Of a stretch of DNA of 64,000 nucleotides, positions 15,982-25,093 are shown in pieces. The notes beneath the pieces are model-generated. The model was not told where the DNA came from, ran no database searches, and was given only the letters and a program-made list of their open reading frames with translations. The translations under genes were made by a program, and so were the position numbers. This stretch comes from Acerihabitans sp047324305 (lineage in GTDB: Bacteria; Pseudomonadota; Gammaproteobacteria; Enterobacterales; Enterobacteriaceae), in contig NZ_CP178740.1 of assembly GCF_047324305.1 (NCBI RefSeq), forward strand, positions 5,518,001 to 5,582,000, read 5' to 3'. Position 1 is the stretch's first letter, and each line of letters begins with the position of its first letter.

Positions 15982-18165
15982 TCAGAACGACGTGGTTAAG
16001 CCGGCATAATAGGCTCGTCCTGGTTCGTTATATGTTAATGCGCCTTCGTTTTCACGATAAATGCGTTTATCCAGCAGATTGCTGATACCGACATTGACCC
16101 GGACATTTTTTGTCACATCGTAATTCAGGCCGACGCCCAGCACGGAATAAGCACCCAGTTCTTTGCTGGACAGCGAGCCGACTTCGTTGCGTATGTCCGC
16201 GTATTCACGCGGTTTCTGCCGGCCGTACATGGTCCAGGCCGCATTGGCGGACAATTTATCGTTAACCTGCCAGTCCAGCAGGGTATTGATGGTGTATTTG
16301 GGAATCACCGATAGCGGATTGCCGGTTTCCTTATTCTCGGAGGTGATCATATAAGTGGCATTGGTACGCCAGTTCAGCGTATCGGGCAGCACCGGTATCG
16401 CCAGATTAGCCTCCAGCCCTTCCACCAGCGCCTTGCCGCCATTTTCCCAGCGCAGGATATTGCCGCCGTCCGACGCGGTGCCGATAACATCGGTGCCGGC
16501 CACGATTTTATTACGGTAATCGTTACGGAAATAAGTGATGCCGGCGTCATAGCCGTTGGCAGTAAATTCCAGGCCGATCTCTTTGTTGATACTGATTTCC
16601 GGGTTTAAGTCATCGTTGCCGAGCAGGTAGCAGGCGCCGGTGGCGACCCCCGCCGGGCAGCCGTTGCCATTGGTGCGCAATAAATACCCTTCGCTTGATT
16701 GATACAGATTAGGCGCCTTAAACACCCGGGCGATGCCCGCCTTGAGCTTGAAAAAATCGCCGAGCTCCTGGGACATATTCAGGCTGGGGCTCCAATTGGC
16801 GCCGAACTTGCTGTGATAATCGAAACGCAGTCCGGGGATAAGGTCGGTGCCTGGCAGGGCTTCGATATTATCTTCAAAATAGAGCGCGCTTAATTCCGCG
16901 CTATTTTTACTGCTGCGCAGCGCGGGATTGCCCGATACACCGCCGATGTTCGCATTGGTCTGGCTGGTGGCATGCATCGATGCCGGGTCGTTCAGCTCTT
17001 CGCGGTTCCATTCGGCGCCAAGGGTAGCGGTTTGATCCACCAATAACTTCAGCGGGATATTCAGCTCCGTATTGGCTTTGTAGTTCTCCAGCCGGCTGGT
17101 GGAGAAGGTGTCGCTATTGATCATGCCTTCTACGCGTCCCGTCGACCCCTCCATCAGGCGCGTATTATTGGTTTTTTCATAATAGAAGCCGGTGCGGGAC
17201 TGGCCCCAGTCCCAGACGCCGTTATGGGTCACGCCATAATTCTGGCGGTACATGCGGTTGGTTTCCTCGCCATACAGCGTCGGCACCAGGCTGCTGACGT
17301 TACCATTGCTGTACTGGGTATCGCCGGTGTAGATATTGCCCTGGCGGCTGTAGCCGTATTCGAAGTCCATGCTTTGCCGGGGATCGATTTTCCATGATAG
17401 CAGCGTGTTGATGTCCTTGTTGCGCACCCCTTCGCGGCCGGCGGCATAGGAGCCATTTTGCTGGGTATTGATATCGGGGCTGTCGGCGTCGGTTTTATTG
17501 ATATTGCCGTACAATCGCATGGTCAGCACATCGTCGATCAGCGGACCGCTCAGGCTGAAATTGGCCCGTTTGGTGGCGCCTTCCTTATCATCCTCCGGCT
17601 GGTTGGTATACAGGGATAACGACCCGTGCCAATCGTTGGTCGGCCGCTTGGTGATAATATTCACCACGCCGCCCGCAGCGCCGGAACCGTAGCGCGCGGC
17701 CGCAGGCCCTCTCAACACTTCGATCCGCTCGACCATCTCCACCGGCACCCAGTTAGTATCGCCGCGGGTATCGCGCTCCCCGCGCCAGCTGTAGCGCACC
17801 GCATTACGCGACGTGACCGGTTTGCCGTCTATCAGGATCAGCGTATTTTCCGGCCCCATGCCGCGGATATCGATTTGGCGGTTGTTGCCGCGGCTGCCCG
17901 AGGCGCTGTTGCCGGTCAAGTTGACGCCGGGCATTTTGCGGATGATATCCGACAGGTCATTTACCGGCGGTTCTTTTTTAATGTCGTCCGCGGTAATAAT
18001 GGATACGCCGGGCTGCTGTTTCAGCTCCTCTTCGGCCGTGGCCTTGACGACCATCACGTCCTCGCTGTCGGTTTCCCCCGTCGTTTCGGCGCCGGCGCCG
18101 CTGCTGAAAATGGCGGTGAATAAAATGGCGAGCGGTCCCATAGTGAAATTTTTAGTTACACACAT
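15982..18165 (-). CDS. fepA: FepA-type TonB-dependent ferric-siderophore receptor
   Basis: 727 residues. After the signal peptide there is a TonB box-like EDVMVVKATAEE, then the FepA plug with NNRQIDIRGMGPENTLILIDGKP and WRGERDTRGDTNWVP, and a beta-barrel ending NEPGRAYYAGLTTSF with the aromatic C-terminus needed for outer-membrane assembly. The plug matches E. coli FepA closely, but barrel loops differ, so the ligand could be enterobactin or another catecholate. A Fur box lies about 50 bases upstream. No esterase or ABC importer genes are adjacent. Confidence 0.87.
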   Translation of the reverse strand: MCVTKNFTMGPLAILFTAIFSSGAGAETTGETDSEDVMVVKATAEEELKQQPGVSIITADDIKKEPPVNDLSDIIRKMPGVNLTGNSASGSRGNNRQIDIRGMGPENTLILIDGKPVTSRNAVRYSWRGERDTRGDTNWVPVEMVERIEVLRGPAAARYGSGAAGGVVNIITKRPTNDWHGSLSLYTNQPEDDKEGATKRANFSLSGPLIDDVLTMRLYGNINKTDADSPDINTQQNGSYAAGREGVRNKDINTLLSWKIDPRQSMDFEYGYSRQGNIYTGDTQYSNGNVSSLVPTLYGEETNRMYRQNYGVTHNGVWDWGQSRTGFYYEKTNNTRLMEGSTGRVEGMINSDTFSTSRLENYKANTELNIPLKLLVDQTATLGAEWNREELNDPASMHATSQTNANIGGVSGNPALRSSKNSAELSALYFEDNIEALPGTDLIPGLRFDYHSKFGANWSPSLNMSQELGDFFKLKAGIARVFKAPNLYQSSEGYLLRTNGNGCPAGVATGACYLLGNDDLNPEISINKEIGLEFTANGYDAGITYFRNDYRNKIVAGTDVIGTASDGGNILRWENGGKALVEGLEANLAIPVLPDTLNWRTNATYMITSENKETGNPLSVIPKYTINTLLDWQVNDKLSANAAWTMYGRQKPREYADIRNEVGSLSSKELGAYSVLGVGLNYDVTKNVRVNVGISNLLDKRIYRENEGALTYNEPGRAYYAGLTTSF

Positions 18166-18512
18166 TTATTATGATCCTATTGCAATTTATATTTTCCCAA
18201 GAGAATACGAATAGTAATAAGAATCGTTATCATTGTATATGAATGCGGGAATTCTTCACATTTTCTCCTTAATGTGAAGAACGGTGGTTTTCTGAGCATA
18301 CCAGTGCGTGAGCCAGGCGCGCTTTCTGCGACGTCTTGAATGGGGAATGCAAAGCCGGTTGTTGGAGAATATCAGCAGTAATCGGGTAAGCGCCCAGAGC
18401 CTGCCACCGCCGTTGGGCAACCCGCTTGCGCCGTGCCCCCGGCACGTCCAGTTCCGGGGCGGGCGGCATATCGGAAAGGGTCAGGCAGGACGCCGTCGCG
18501 CCCTGCCGGGTA
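18166..18512. other. Intergenic stretch between yncE and fepA
   Basis: The right of the fepA start holds its promoter and Fur box. The remaining 250 bases, between there and the yncE stop, contain no frame I can place in a family. A minus-strand run of about 60 codons lacks a ribosome site and is treated as non-coding. Confidence 0.5.
18216..18234 (-). promoter_or_regulatory. Fur box upstream of fepA
   Basis: On the minus strand the 19-mer is AATGATAACGATTCTTATT, close to the Fur consensus GATAATGATAATCATTATC. It is 50 bases upstream of the receptor start, so iron repression is expected. Confidence 0.75.
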
Positions 18513-19592
18513 TTACTGCAGCGCGATACGCATCACGTCATCCGGGCTGGTGGCTTCCTGCTGGCGGCTGGAGGCCTGCTTTACGCTGACATACAGCGTT
18601 TGGCCGTCGGGCGACAGGGCCAGGCTATTCGGGTGCACCGGGGTAGCGATGGTGCGCAGCACGTTATAGGTCTTGGCGTCGATCACGCTCACCTGCCCCG
18701 CCTGGCGGTGGGTCACATAGACTTCGTTGCGCGTCGGGTTAAACAGCACCGCCAGCGATGCCGGCACGCCGATTTTCGCCAGGATATTACCGTTGCGGGT
18801 ATCCGCCACCAGCACCTGCGGCTGTTTGGAATCGGTGATAAACGCGCGGTGCGTCGCCGGGTCCAGGCTGAGGTTGAGGAAAAAGTGTTCCGTCGCGGTT
18901 TCATCGAGCTTTTTGCGCAGCACCACGTTGTTGGTGACGGTGTCGATGGACAGCAGTTCGTTGTCGGCATTGGTCACGTACAGGCGTTTTGCCGCCGCGT
19001 CCAGCGCCAGCCCGGTGCCCATTTTGCCGATATCGTCCAGGGTGGCGCGCAGGGTCAGGGTAGCACCGTCCACCACCCATATCACGCTGGACTCACCCAG
19101 TCCGGCGATATAAAGGGTATTGGTCTCCTGGTCCACCACCAGCTCACGCGGCGCCAGCGGTTTGACGGTGTCAGAACGCTGGCGCCCATCCAGCACCAGC
19201 CGGCCTGTTACCGCGCCGGTTTTGGCGTCGATGGCGGTGACGGCGCCGTCGACGGTGTTGCCGAAGTATAGGGTATCGGTCTTGGTATTGATGGCGGCGC
19301 CGAAGGGTTTGATATCGTTGTGGATAATCTGGGTGATATCAAGCGTGGCGGGGTCGAGGCGATATACCACCCCGCCTTTGTCCAGCTTGCGGCTTTGCGA
19401 GGTGGCCAGGTAAAGCGCGTCGCCTTGCGTGCTGTACGCCATCTCGTAAGCGCCTTTGCCGACGGGTTTGCGCAGCGGCTCCTGTGCCGCCCAGGCCTCC
19501 TGGGCCAGGGTAAACAACAGCGCGCCAGCCAGCAGCAGCGCATACGCCGCGCGTGGCCCCGGCCGTCCGCCGGTGGTCGTTATCACGTCCAT
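18513..19592 (-). CDS. yncE: YncE-like periplasmic beta-propeller protein
   Basis: 359 residues with a long N-terminal signal (AYALLLAGALLFTLAQEAWAA). The rest is a seven-bladed propeller with YVTN-type repeats: LYLATSQSRKLDKGGVVYRLDP, LYFGNTVDGAVTAIDAKTG, LYIAGLGESSVIWVVDG, LYVTNADNELLSIDT and LYVSVKQASSRQQ. E. coli YncE has this layout, is iron-repressed and binds DNA in vitro; its true role is unclear. GGAG precedes the ATG and a Fur-like site lies upstream, so it is probably in the same iron regulon as the neighbouring fepA-type gene. Confidence 0.88.
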   Translation of the reverse strand: MDVITTTGGRPGPRAAYALLLAGALLFTLAQEAWAAQEPLRKPVGKGAYEMAYSTQGDALYLATSQSRKLDKGGVVYRLDPATLDITQIIHNDIKPFGAAINTKTDTLYFGNTVDGAVTAIDAKTGAVTGRLVLDGRQRSDTVKPLAPRELVVDQETNTLYIAGLGESSVIWVVDGATLTLRATLDDIGKMGTGLALDAAAKRLYVTNADNELLSIDTVTNNVVLRKKLDETATEHFFLNLSLDPATHRAFITDSKQPQVLVADTRNGNILAKIGVPASLAVLFNPTRNEVYVTHRQAGQVSVIDAKTYNVLRTIATPVHPNSLALSPDGQTLYVSVKQASSRQQEATSPDDVMRIALQ

Positions 19593-19713
19593 ACTATCTC
19601 CATTTCAATGAATTGAGGTTGCCGCCGGGCCAGCGCCAGGCAGCTAAAAGGGGTTTCACATTGCATCAATAAGCAGCAAGAGCCGGGACGTCATGGCGTC
19701 CCGATCTTTATAT

Positions 19714-19732
19714 GAGAATAATAATCATTATT
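19714..19732 (-). promoter_or_regulatory. Fur box upstream of yncE
   Basis: GAGAATAATAATCATTATT (plus strand) matches the Fur consensus at most positions. It sits about 120 bases upstream of the yncE start. Confidence 0.75.
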
Positions 19733-19823
19733 TTTTGAAAAGCACAATGATTTTACCAACCCAATCAGGTGTTTCGTAACGCATTCCTGACACCGCAAAT
19801 GAATGCCACCCGACGCTAAACCG

Positions 19824-19936
19824 GGCCGTGGCCGCACCCCTTTTATCGCTACCGTCTGCTTTAGCGGCCGGCTTCATTTCACCGTCGGGCGGCCCTGTAC
19901 GGCGGTGGAAGCCGCGCGGTTCGGCGGTATTCAGCC
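19824..19936 (+). pseudogene. 113-bp partial copy of the sugar-operon gene at 40633-42000
   Basis: This piece aligns without gaps to 40789-40901 and differs at nine of 113 positions by hand count (about 92% identity). It corresponds to roughly codons 53-90 of the unknown protein in the LacI sugar operon. Flanking bases do not match, so it is an isolated internal fragment with no start or ribosome site. It lies in the 355-base gap between yncE and an EamA gene, which otherwise holds only the yncE promoter and Fur box. Confidence 0.8.
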
Positions 19937-19947
19937 GGAGACTTTTT

Positions 19948-20844
19948 TTAACGCCGTCGACGTTCCGCGGATATGGGGATTCCTCGGCCGTATCGTCCCG
20001 GATTCATCACCGCGATGAAAATGCTGCCGACAACCAGTACGGCGCCCAGCAGCTTGCCCTGATCCAGTTTTTCGCCCAGTATCGCCGCCCCCAACAACAC
20101 CGCCAGCGCCGGGCTGAGTAGCGACCAGGGAAGGATTTGGTTTACCGGATACTTTTTCAATAACCAGTACCAGAGCGAATAGGATATCAGCGACGAACCC
20201 AGCGCGCTGTAGATTATCCCAAGCCAACCCCGCCAGCCCGCCGCCAGGAACAGCGTCAATTGGTGATGCTCCGTTAGGAAGGAACAAAGTGAAACCAGGG
20301 GTATGGCAAACAGCGACAGCCAGCCGGTCATCGCCAGCGGCGGGATCGGCGGCGATCGCTTAATCACAATAGTGGTCACGGCCCACCCGCCGGCGCTTAA
20401 CAGCAGCAAAGCCGGCCCATGCCATGAATTCAGCGCGGGGCTGCCGGAGAGCACCACCACGCCCGCCACAGCGCCGCAGACACCGATTATCTGCCGCAAT
20501 GTGAGCCTTTCCTTCAGCCATACCGCCGCCAGCGCCATCGCCATCGGGGTCCCCATCTGTACCAGCACGGCCGCGCTGCCGGCATCGGTATAGCGCATAC
20601 CGAGCAGCAGCAGGGAAAAGTGAACAAAACCAAAGGTAAAAGCCAATAAACACAGTAGCGGGACCTGTTGCCACCGTATTGGATTGAACGGCACCAGTAC
20701 TGCCGCCACAATCATAAAGCGAACCAACAACATCAGCAGAGGCGGCAGTTCCATCAGGCCGAATTTCATGGCGATCACGTTGAACGCCCAGCCCGATGCT
20801 ACCACCAGCAGAATCAGCACATCCTGGAACAGCAGTTTTTTCAA
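19948..20844 (-). CDS. EamA/DMT-family permease
   Basis: 298 residues with ten predicted membrane helices in two EamA repeats (residues about 8-135 and 148-285). Typical landmarks are ASGWAFNVIAMKFG, LLGMRYTDAGSAAVLVQMGTP, ERLTLRQIIGVCGAVAGVVVL and LSPALAVLLGAAILGEKL. Family members export metabolites or amino acids. The start overlaps the amidase stop by four bases, making it the last gene of the nitrilase/amidase operon, so a pathway-linked substrate or product is likely. Confidence 0.83.
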   Translation of the reverse strand: MKKLLFQDVLILLVVASGWAFNVIAMKFGLMELPPLLMLLVRFMIVAAVLVPFNPIRWQQVPLLCLLAFTFGFVHFSLLLLGMRYTDAGSAAVLVQMGTPMAMALAAVWLKERLTLRQIIGVCGAVAGVVVLSGSPALNSWHGPALLLLSAGGWAVTTIVIKRSPPIPPLAMTGWLSLFAIPLVSLCSFLTEHHQLTLFLAAGWRGWLGIIYSALGSSLISYSLWYWLLKKYPVNQILPWSLLSPALAVLLGAAILGEKLDQGKLLGAVLVVGSIFIAVMNPGRYGRGIPISAERRRR

Positions 20845-22208
20845 CGGTTGACCATAACCGGCGTGCGCCGGTGGTAGTCGCTTTCCCGCTGGAAACAGGC
20901 GGCGATGCCCATCAGTCGCTGTTCGCCGCCATCCGGGCCAATCAGCTGCATGCCGATGGGTAAACCCGCACTGTCAAAACCGGCGGGAAGGTTCAGGGCG
21001 GGCAGCGCGGCCAGGCTGGCAAGCGCGTTAAAGCGCATATTGCCGGTGAGCACGCTCTCCTCATCATCGCCGATGCGTACCTGCGTCTGGCCTTTCAACG
21101 GCGCGGTAAACGGCAGCGTGGGTGCCAGTATCACGTCCACTTGGTTGAATTTTTCCATCATTTGCTGCCGTAATGCGGTGCGATAGCGCTGCGCCTGCAA
21201 ATACTCCACCGCGCTGATGCCCAGGCCGGCCTGCAACAGCAAGCGGACATCTTCCCCGTACTCCCCGGCCCGGTCCGCCAGCCACGGTGCATGCAGCGCG
21301 GCCGGCTCGGCCAGATTGATTAACACCAGGGCATTAACCGCCTGCTCCAGTCCGCTGAACGACAGGGTTTCGCAGCGGCCCCCGGCGGCGCGGAACCAGT
21401 CCGTCAAATCATGATAGGCGCGCGCCACGTCCGGCTGTACTTTCTCGCTATACTCCCCCAGCAGGCCAATGCGCAGGCCGTGCAGATCGGGTAAGGCGGC
21501 GGGTACGGTATCGCCGGTCAGCGCACTGAACATCAACGCGCAGTCTTCGGCATAGCCGGCCAGCGGCCCGACGGTGTCGAGACTGGCGGCCAGCGGGAAA
21601 ATACCGTCGGTGGCGATCCGTCCCACGCCCGGGCGCAACCCGGTTACGCCATTCATGGCGGCGGGCAGCCGGATGGACCCGCCGGTATCGGTGCCCAGCG
21701 CGCCCAGCGCGCTGCGCACCGCCGCCGCCACGCCCGATCCTCCGCTTGAGCCGGCTGGTATGCGGTTGCCATCCCAGGCGTTGCCGCTGGGGCCGTAATG
21801 GGGATTATCCGTCGTGCCGCCCCAGGCGAATTCATGCATATTGGTGCTGCCGATGATAATCGCGCCGGCCCGTTTTAACCGCCGCACGACCCCGGCATCG
21901 CGCTGCGCCAGCGATCCGGCCAGTATCCGGCTGCCGGCGTGCATCTCCTGCCCCGCCAGGGCGATATTGGCTTTAATGGCGATCGGCATCCCCTGGAGGG
22001 GACCGAGATCGTAGCCCTGCTCCAGCAGCGTCTGGCTGGCCTGCGCCACGTTGCGTGCCTGATCGCGATAAAGCGCGTTAAACGCATTCAGATCGCGGGT
22101 GGCGGCTTCGCGTGCCAGGCAGGCCTCCAGCAGCTCCGGGAAGCTGAACTGCCGGGCTCGCACCCGGCGTCCGGCTTCGCCCATGGAAAACGCTAACAGG
22201 TCGTCCAT
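20841..22208 (-). CDS. Amidase-signature hydrolase, AtzE-like
   Basis: 455 residues with the complete amidase-signature triad: Lys79 in MPIAIKANI, the cis-serine in PAGSSGGSGVA (about 154) and nucleophile Ser178 in TDTGGSIRLPA. It resembles AtzE (1-carboxybiuret hydrolase), GatA and related amidases. The small gene ahead of it is AtzG-like, and AtzE works as an AtzG-AtzE complex. Its ATG shares one base with the AtzG-like stop. It probably hydrolyses an imported amide or ureide; biuret chemistry is a guess from the partner. Confidence 0.82.
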   Translation of the reverse strand: MDDLLAFSMGEAGRRVRARQFSFPELLEACLAREAATRDLNAFNALYRDQARNVAQASQTLLEQGYDLGPLQGMPIAIKANIALAGQEMHAGSRILAGSLAQRDAGVVRRLKRAGAIIIGSTNMHEFAWGGTTDNPHYGPSGNAWDGNRIPAGSSGGSGVAAAVRSALGALGTDTGGSIRLPAAMNGVTGLRPGVGRIATDGIFPLAASLDTVGPLAGYAEDCALMFSALTGDTVPAALPDLHGLRIGLLGEYSEKVQPDVARAYHDLTDWFRAAGGRCETLSFSGLEQAVNALVLINLAEPAALHAPWLADRAGEYGEDVRLLLQAGLGISAVEYLQAQRYRTALRQQMMEKFNQVDVILAPTLPFTAPLKGQTQVRIGDDEESVLTGNMRFNALASLAALPALNLPAGFDSAGLPIGMQLIGPDGGEQRLMGIAACFQRESDYHRRTPVMVNR

Positions 22209-22420
22209 CAGCCCTCCTCCACGGCCATCGCCGTCGGCGGATGCAGCGGCGAGACCCAGGCGGTGGCCGGCAACAGGGCCGGCGGGAAATGGCGCGCGCC
22301 GTAGGCGGCCACGCCGGCGGCCCGCTGCGCGCAGTCGCCAAGCAATGGGAGTAATAGCGCGGCATCCGCCGGGGTATAAAGGTTAATCAGCGCCAAACGC
22401 GCGGCGATTTCATCATTCAT
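22208..22420 (-). CDS. AtzG-like small subunit (DUF4089 type)
   Basis: 70 residues, MNDEIAARLALINLYTPADAALLLPLLGDCAQRAAGV ending in PPTAMAVEEG (parts quoted). A small helical protein immediately ahead of an AtzE-like amidase fits AtzG/DUF4089, which packs against the amidase and is also distantly GatC-like. The assignment rests on size, helix pattern and position. It is coupled to the amidase by overlapping stop and start, and follows the binding-protein gene by ten bases. Confidence 0.6.
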   Translation of the reverse strand: MNDEIAARLALINLYTPADAALLLPLLGDCAQRAAGVAAYGARHFPPALLPATAWVSPLHPPTAMAVEEG

Positions 22421-22430
22421 GGCCCCGCTC

Positions 22431-23447
22431 CTACTGTTTACCCATGGCATCTACCGCCTGCTTGGCTTTGCCGGCCAGTTCGGTATTCACATTGCTGTCG
22501 TAGGACGTGGCGGCCGAGGGATAGGCCTTGATGTTTTTGGCATACAGGGCAATGTTCATATTGTTGTCCCACGCTTTTTGCGAGACCAGCACATTCTCCG
22601 GATAGCCCTTGGCGTCGATTTCGCGCAGCACCGCGGTGCGCACCAGATCCTTGGGCACATTGGGGAAGTATTTGGCGGCAATCTCCACCGCCCGGTCGGT
22701 ATTGCTGTAAATAAAGCGCGACGCCATTTCAAAGGCGGTCACCACGCCCTGCGCCTGCGCGGGGTTCTTGTCGATGTAGTCCTGGGTCGTGGTCAGGCTG
22801 GAGAACGCAAAGGGAAACCAGTCCTGGTTGGCGGAAAATGAATACACCACATGCAGGCCGTTCTGCTTTTCCGCCATCGAGGTCTGCGGCTCCACCGCCA
22901 GCGCATAGTCGGCACGATCGGCCACCACCGCCGGGATTTCATTGCCTATCGCCACATGCACCAGCTTCACATTGCTTAATTTTTGCTGCTTGATCAGATA
23001 GCTCATAAATGCCCAGGTGGTGTCGGGCTGCGGACTGGTCACCACCCGCTTATTGGACAAAAAGCTCAGGTTATTTTGCAGCGGCGTGGCGTCCTTGCCG
23101 AAGATAAACACCGTCGGCGCGTTTTGCACGCCGGCCACCACGACTCCGCCGCCGCCATTTTCATGGGATTTCGGCACAAACACCGGGTCCTGGATGGAAA
23201 AATCCGCCGAACCGCCGATCACCGCCGCCCAGGATTGGGAGCCGCCTCCGCCGGTGCTGATCTTGACCTCAAGGCCCTGCTGTTTAAAAAAGCCCTGTTC
23301 CTGCGCGACATACAGCGGCAGGTAGAGCAATGATTGAAAAGCCTGGTTGATGCGCACCGGCGTTTGCGCCGCCGACGCCGACCCCCACACCGCGCCGCAC
23401 AGTACCGCAGCCAGGGTAAAACTACGTATACGCTTGCTTGTATTCAT
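22431..23447 (-). CDS. ABC importer substrate-binding protein, SsuA/NMT1-like
   Basis: 338 residues with a signal peptide (FTLAAVLCGAVWGSASA-A). The mature protein shows the NMT1/THI5/SsuA pattern: LYLPLYVAQEQGFFKQQGLEVKISTGGGGSQSW, SADFSIQDPVF, and YPENVLVSQKAWDNNM. This class delivers nitrate, sulfonates, pyrimidine precursors or aromatic amides. The gene lies in the middle of the operon, between permease and AtzG-like genes. The ligand is unknown but probably an amide or nitrile the operon's enzymes use. Confidence 0.85.
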   Translation of the reverse strand: MNTSKRIRSFTLAAVLCGAVWGSASAAQTPVRINQAFQSLLYLPLYVAQEQGFFKQQGLEVKISTGGGGSQSWAAVIGGSADFSIQDPVFVPKSHENGGGGVVVAGVQNAPTVFIFGKDATPLQNNLSFLSNKRVVTSPQPDTTWAFMSYLIKQQKLSNVKLVHVAIGNEIPAVVADRADYALAVEPQTSMAEKQNGLHVVYSFSANQDWFPFAFSSLTTTQDYIDKNPAQAQGVVTAFEMASRFIYSNTDRAVEIAAKYFPNVPKDLVRTAVLREIDAKGYPENVLVSQKAWDNNMNIALYAKNIKAYPSAATSYDSNVNTELAGKAKQAVDAMGKQ

Positions 23448-23450
23448 TTT

Positions 23451-24287
23451 TCAGGCCCTTTCCCATGAGAGAATCATACGTTCGAGTAAAGCAACTAACC
23501 CGTTGAAAATCAGCATCATAACCATCACCAGCACAATACCCGCCAGGACGATATTCATACCGAAATTGGAACTGCCCAGCAGGATCATATGGCCGACGCC
23601 GGCGTCGGAGGAGATGTATTCCCCGACGATGGCGCCCACCAGGGCGAAACCGACGTTCAGGCGCAGGCCGGACACGACCCACAGCATGGCGGACGGCACT
23701 ACCAGCTTGACGAAAATCACCGTGCGCGAGGCATCGAAGGACCGCAGCAGGTTTATCAGGTCGGGGTCGGTGCGCAGGGCGCCCTTATAGGAGGTGGTCA
23801 GCGAAACCACCACGCAGGAGAAGGCGACGATAACCACTTTGGACAGCATTTCCGTGCCAAACCAGATGATAGTGATAGGCGCGATGGCCAATACCGGAAT
23901 GGCGCCGATGGCGGCGATAAAGGGCGCGGCCAGATCGGAAATAAATTTGGAGTACCACAGCAACAATCCCAGGATAGACCCGCCTATCGCGCCGACGACA
24001 AAGCCTATCAGCGTCTCGTAGGTGGTGATTTGAATGTCGGCCAGCAGTTCGCCGGACTGGAAGCGCTGCACCAGCACCTCCCACACCATGCTGGGACTGG
24101 CGAACAGGAACTTGCTGATGCTGCCGTTGCGTACGCCGATTTCCCAGCCGGCCAGCAGGCCGGCCACTATCAGTATCTGCAACAGCAGCAACGTATAGCT
24201 CCTGACGGCCGGGGTACGGAAAAAGGACTCCAGCCGTTCGCTCTTGCGGGACGTGTTCACCCGGGTAGGTTGCGGAATACTGCTCAT
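23451..24287 (-). CDS. ABC importer permease, SsuC/TauC-like
   Basis: 278 residues with six membrane helices and the BPD-transport EAA-type loop (LVNLLRSFDASRTVIFVKLVVPSAMLWVVSGLRLNVGFALVGAIVGEY, in pieces; near residues 175-220). The N-terminus is a 35-residue cytoplasmic segment rich in serine and arginine. It sits three bases ahead of the binding-protein gene and 22 bases after the ATPase gene, so translation is tightly linked. Confidence 0.87.
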   Translation of the reverse strand: MSSIPQPTRVNTSRKSERLESFFRTPAVRSYTLLLLQILIVAGLLAGWEIGVRNGSISKFLFASPSMVWEVLVQRFQSGELLADIQITTYETLIGFVVGAIGGSILGLLLWYSKFISDLAAPFIAAIGAIPVLAIAPITIIWFGTEMLSKVVIVAFSCVVVSLTTSYKGALRTDPDLINLLRSFDASRTVIFVKLVVPSAMLWVVSGLRLNVGFALVGAIVGEYISSDAGVGHMILLGSSNFGMNIVLAGIVLVMVMMLIFNGLVALLERMILSWERA

Positions 24288-24309
24288 GATTGCGCCTCGC
24301 GAAAAACAT

Positions 24310-25089
24310 TCATATATTGACCGGGGCGGCGCCGATGCTGCGCCAAATCATTTCGTAATACTCATTGAAGCGCGGCGAAAGCCGGCGCTCGGGAATGATC
24401 ATGCTGTCGGTTTCCAAATCGACCCTTATCTCGTGTACGATTTCGCCCGGCCTGGCTTTCATGACATAGACCCGATCCGAGAGCGTGACCGCCTCCTCGA
24501 TATCGTGGGTGATAAATATCACCGTCTTTTTCTGCTGTTTCACCACCGTCAGCAGTTCCGACTCCAGCGAGACTTTCAGCGGATAATCCAGCGCCTTATA
24601 CGCTTCATCCATCAGGATGATTTCGGGCTCGGTAACCATGGTGCGCATTAACGCCACCCGTTGTTTCATGCCGCCGGACAGCTGGGCGGGATATTTATCC
24701 TCGTACCCTTCCATGTGGTAAGTACGCAATAAGTCGGCGGCGCGTTCACGGGCGATTTTTTTATTTATTCCCCGCACCTCCAGGCCCAGGATGATGTTCT
24801 CCAGCACGGTTCGCCAGGGGAACAGCAGGTCTTTTTGCAGGACATAGCCCAGATCCGGCGAGGGGCTGCCGGTGGTCTCGCGGTTTTTGATAATGATGTG
24901 GCCGTCGTCCGGCGCCAGCAGGCCGGTGATAATATTAAACAGCGTGGATTTACCGCAGCCGCTGGGGCCGACAAAGGAGATAAACTCATTTTCATCGGCA
25001 TGAAAATCCAGGGCATTGAGCACCGCCACCGGCCCCGCGGCCGAGACATAGCTTTTGGAGATGTTAACTGCTTCCAGGGTATGCGGCAT
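24310..25089 (-). CDS. ABC importer ATPase, SsuB/TauB-like
   Basis: 259 residues with Walker A GPSGCGKSTL (near residue 42), Q-loop VLQKDLLFPW, ABC signature LSGGMKQRVAL, and switch FITHDIEEA. The Walker B region reads IILMDEAYKALD where this family normally has LLLDEPFGALD: the catalytic DE is kept, but P, F and G are replaced. The start at 25089 (MPHTLEAVNISKSY) follows GGGGGAATAACGCC and lies five bases past the nitrilase stop. Confidence 0.87.
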   Translation of the reverse strand: MPHTLEAVNISKSYVSAAGPVAVLNALDFHADENEFISFVGPSGCGKSTLFNIITGLLAPDDGHIIIKNRETTGSPSPDLGYVLQKDLLFPWRTVLENIILGLEVRGINKKIARERAADLLRTYHMEGYEDKYPAQLSGGMKQRVALMRTMVTEPEIILMDEAYKALDYPLKVSLESELLTVVKQQKKTVIFITHDIEEAVTLSDRVYVMKARPGEIVHEIRVDLETDSMIIPERRLSPRFNEYYEMIWRSIGAAPVNI

Positions 25090-25093
25090 GGCG

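Noticed and set aside
18269..18469. Minus-strand frame of 66 codons between yncE and fepA
   Set aside because: No motif, no ribosome site; probably chance in GC-rich sequence.
18426..19271. Plus-strand open frame of 281 codons
   Set aside because: Antisense shadow of yncE.
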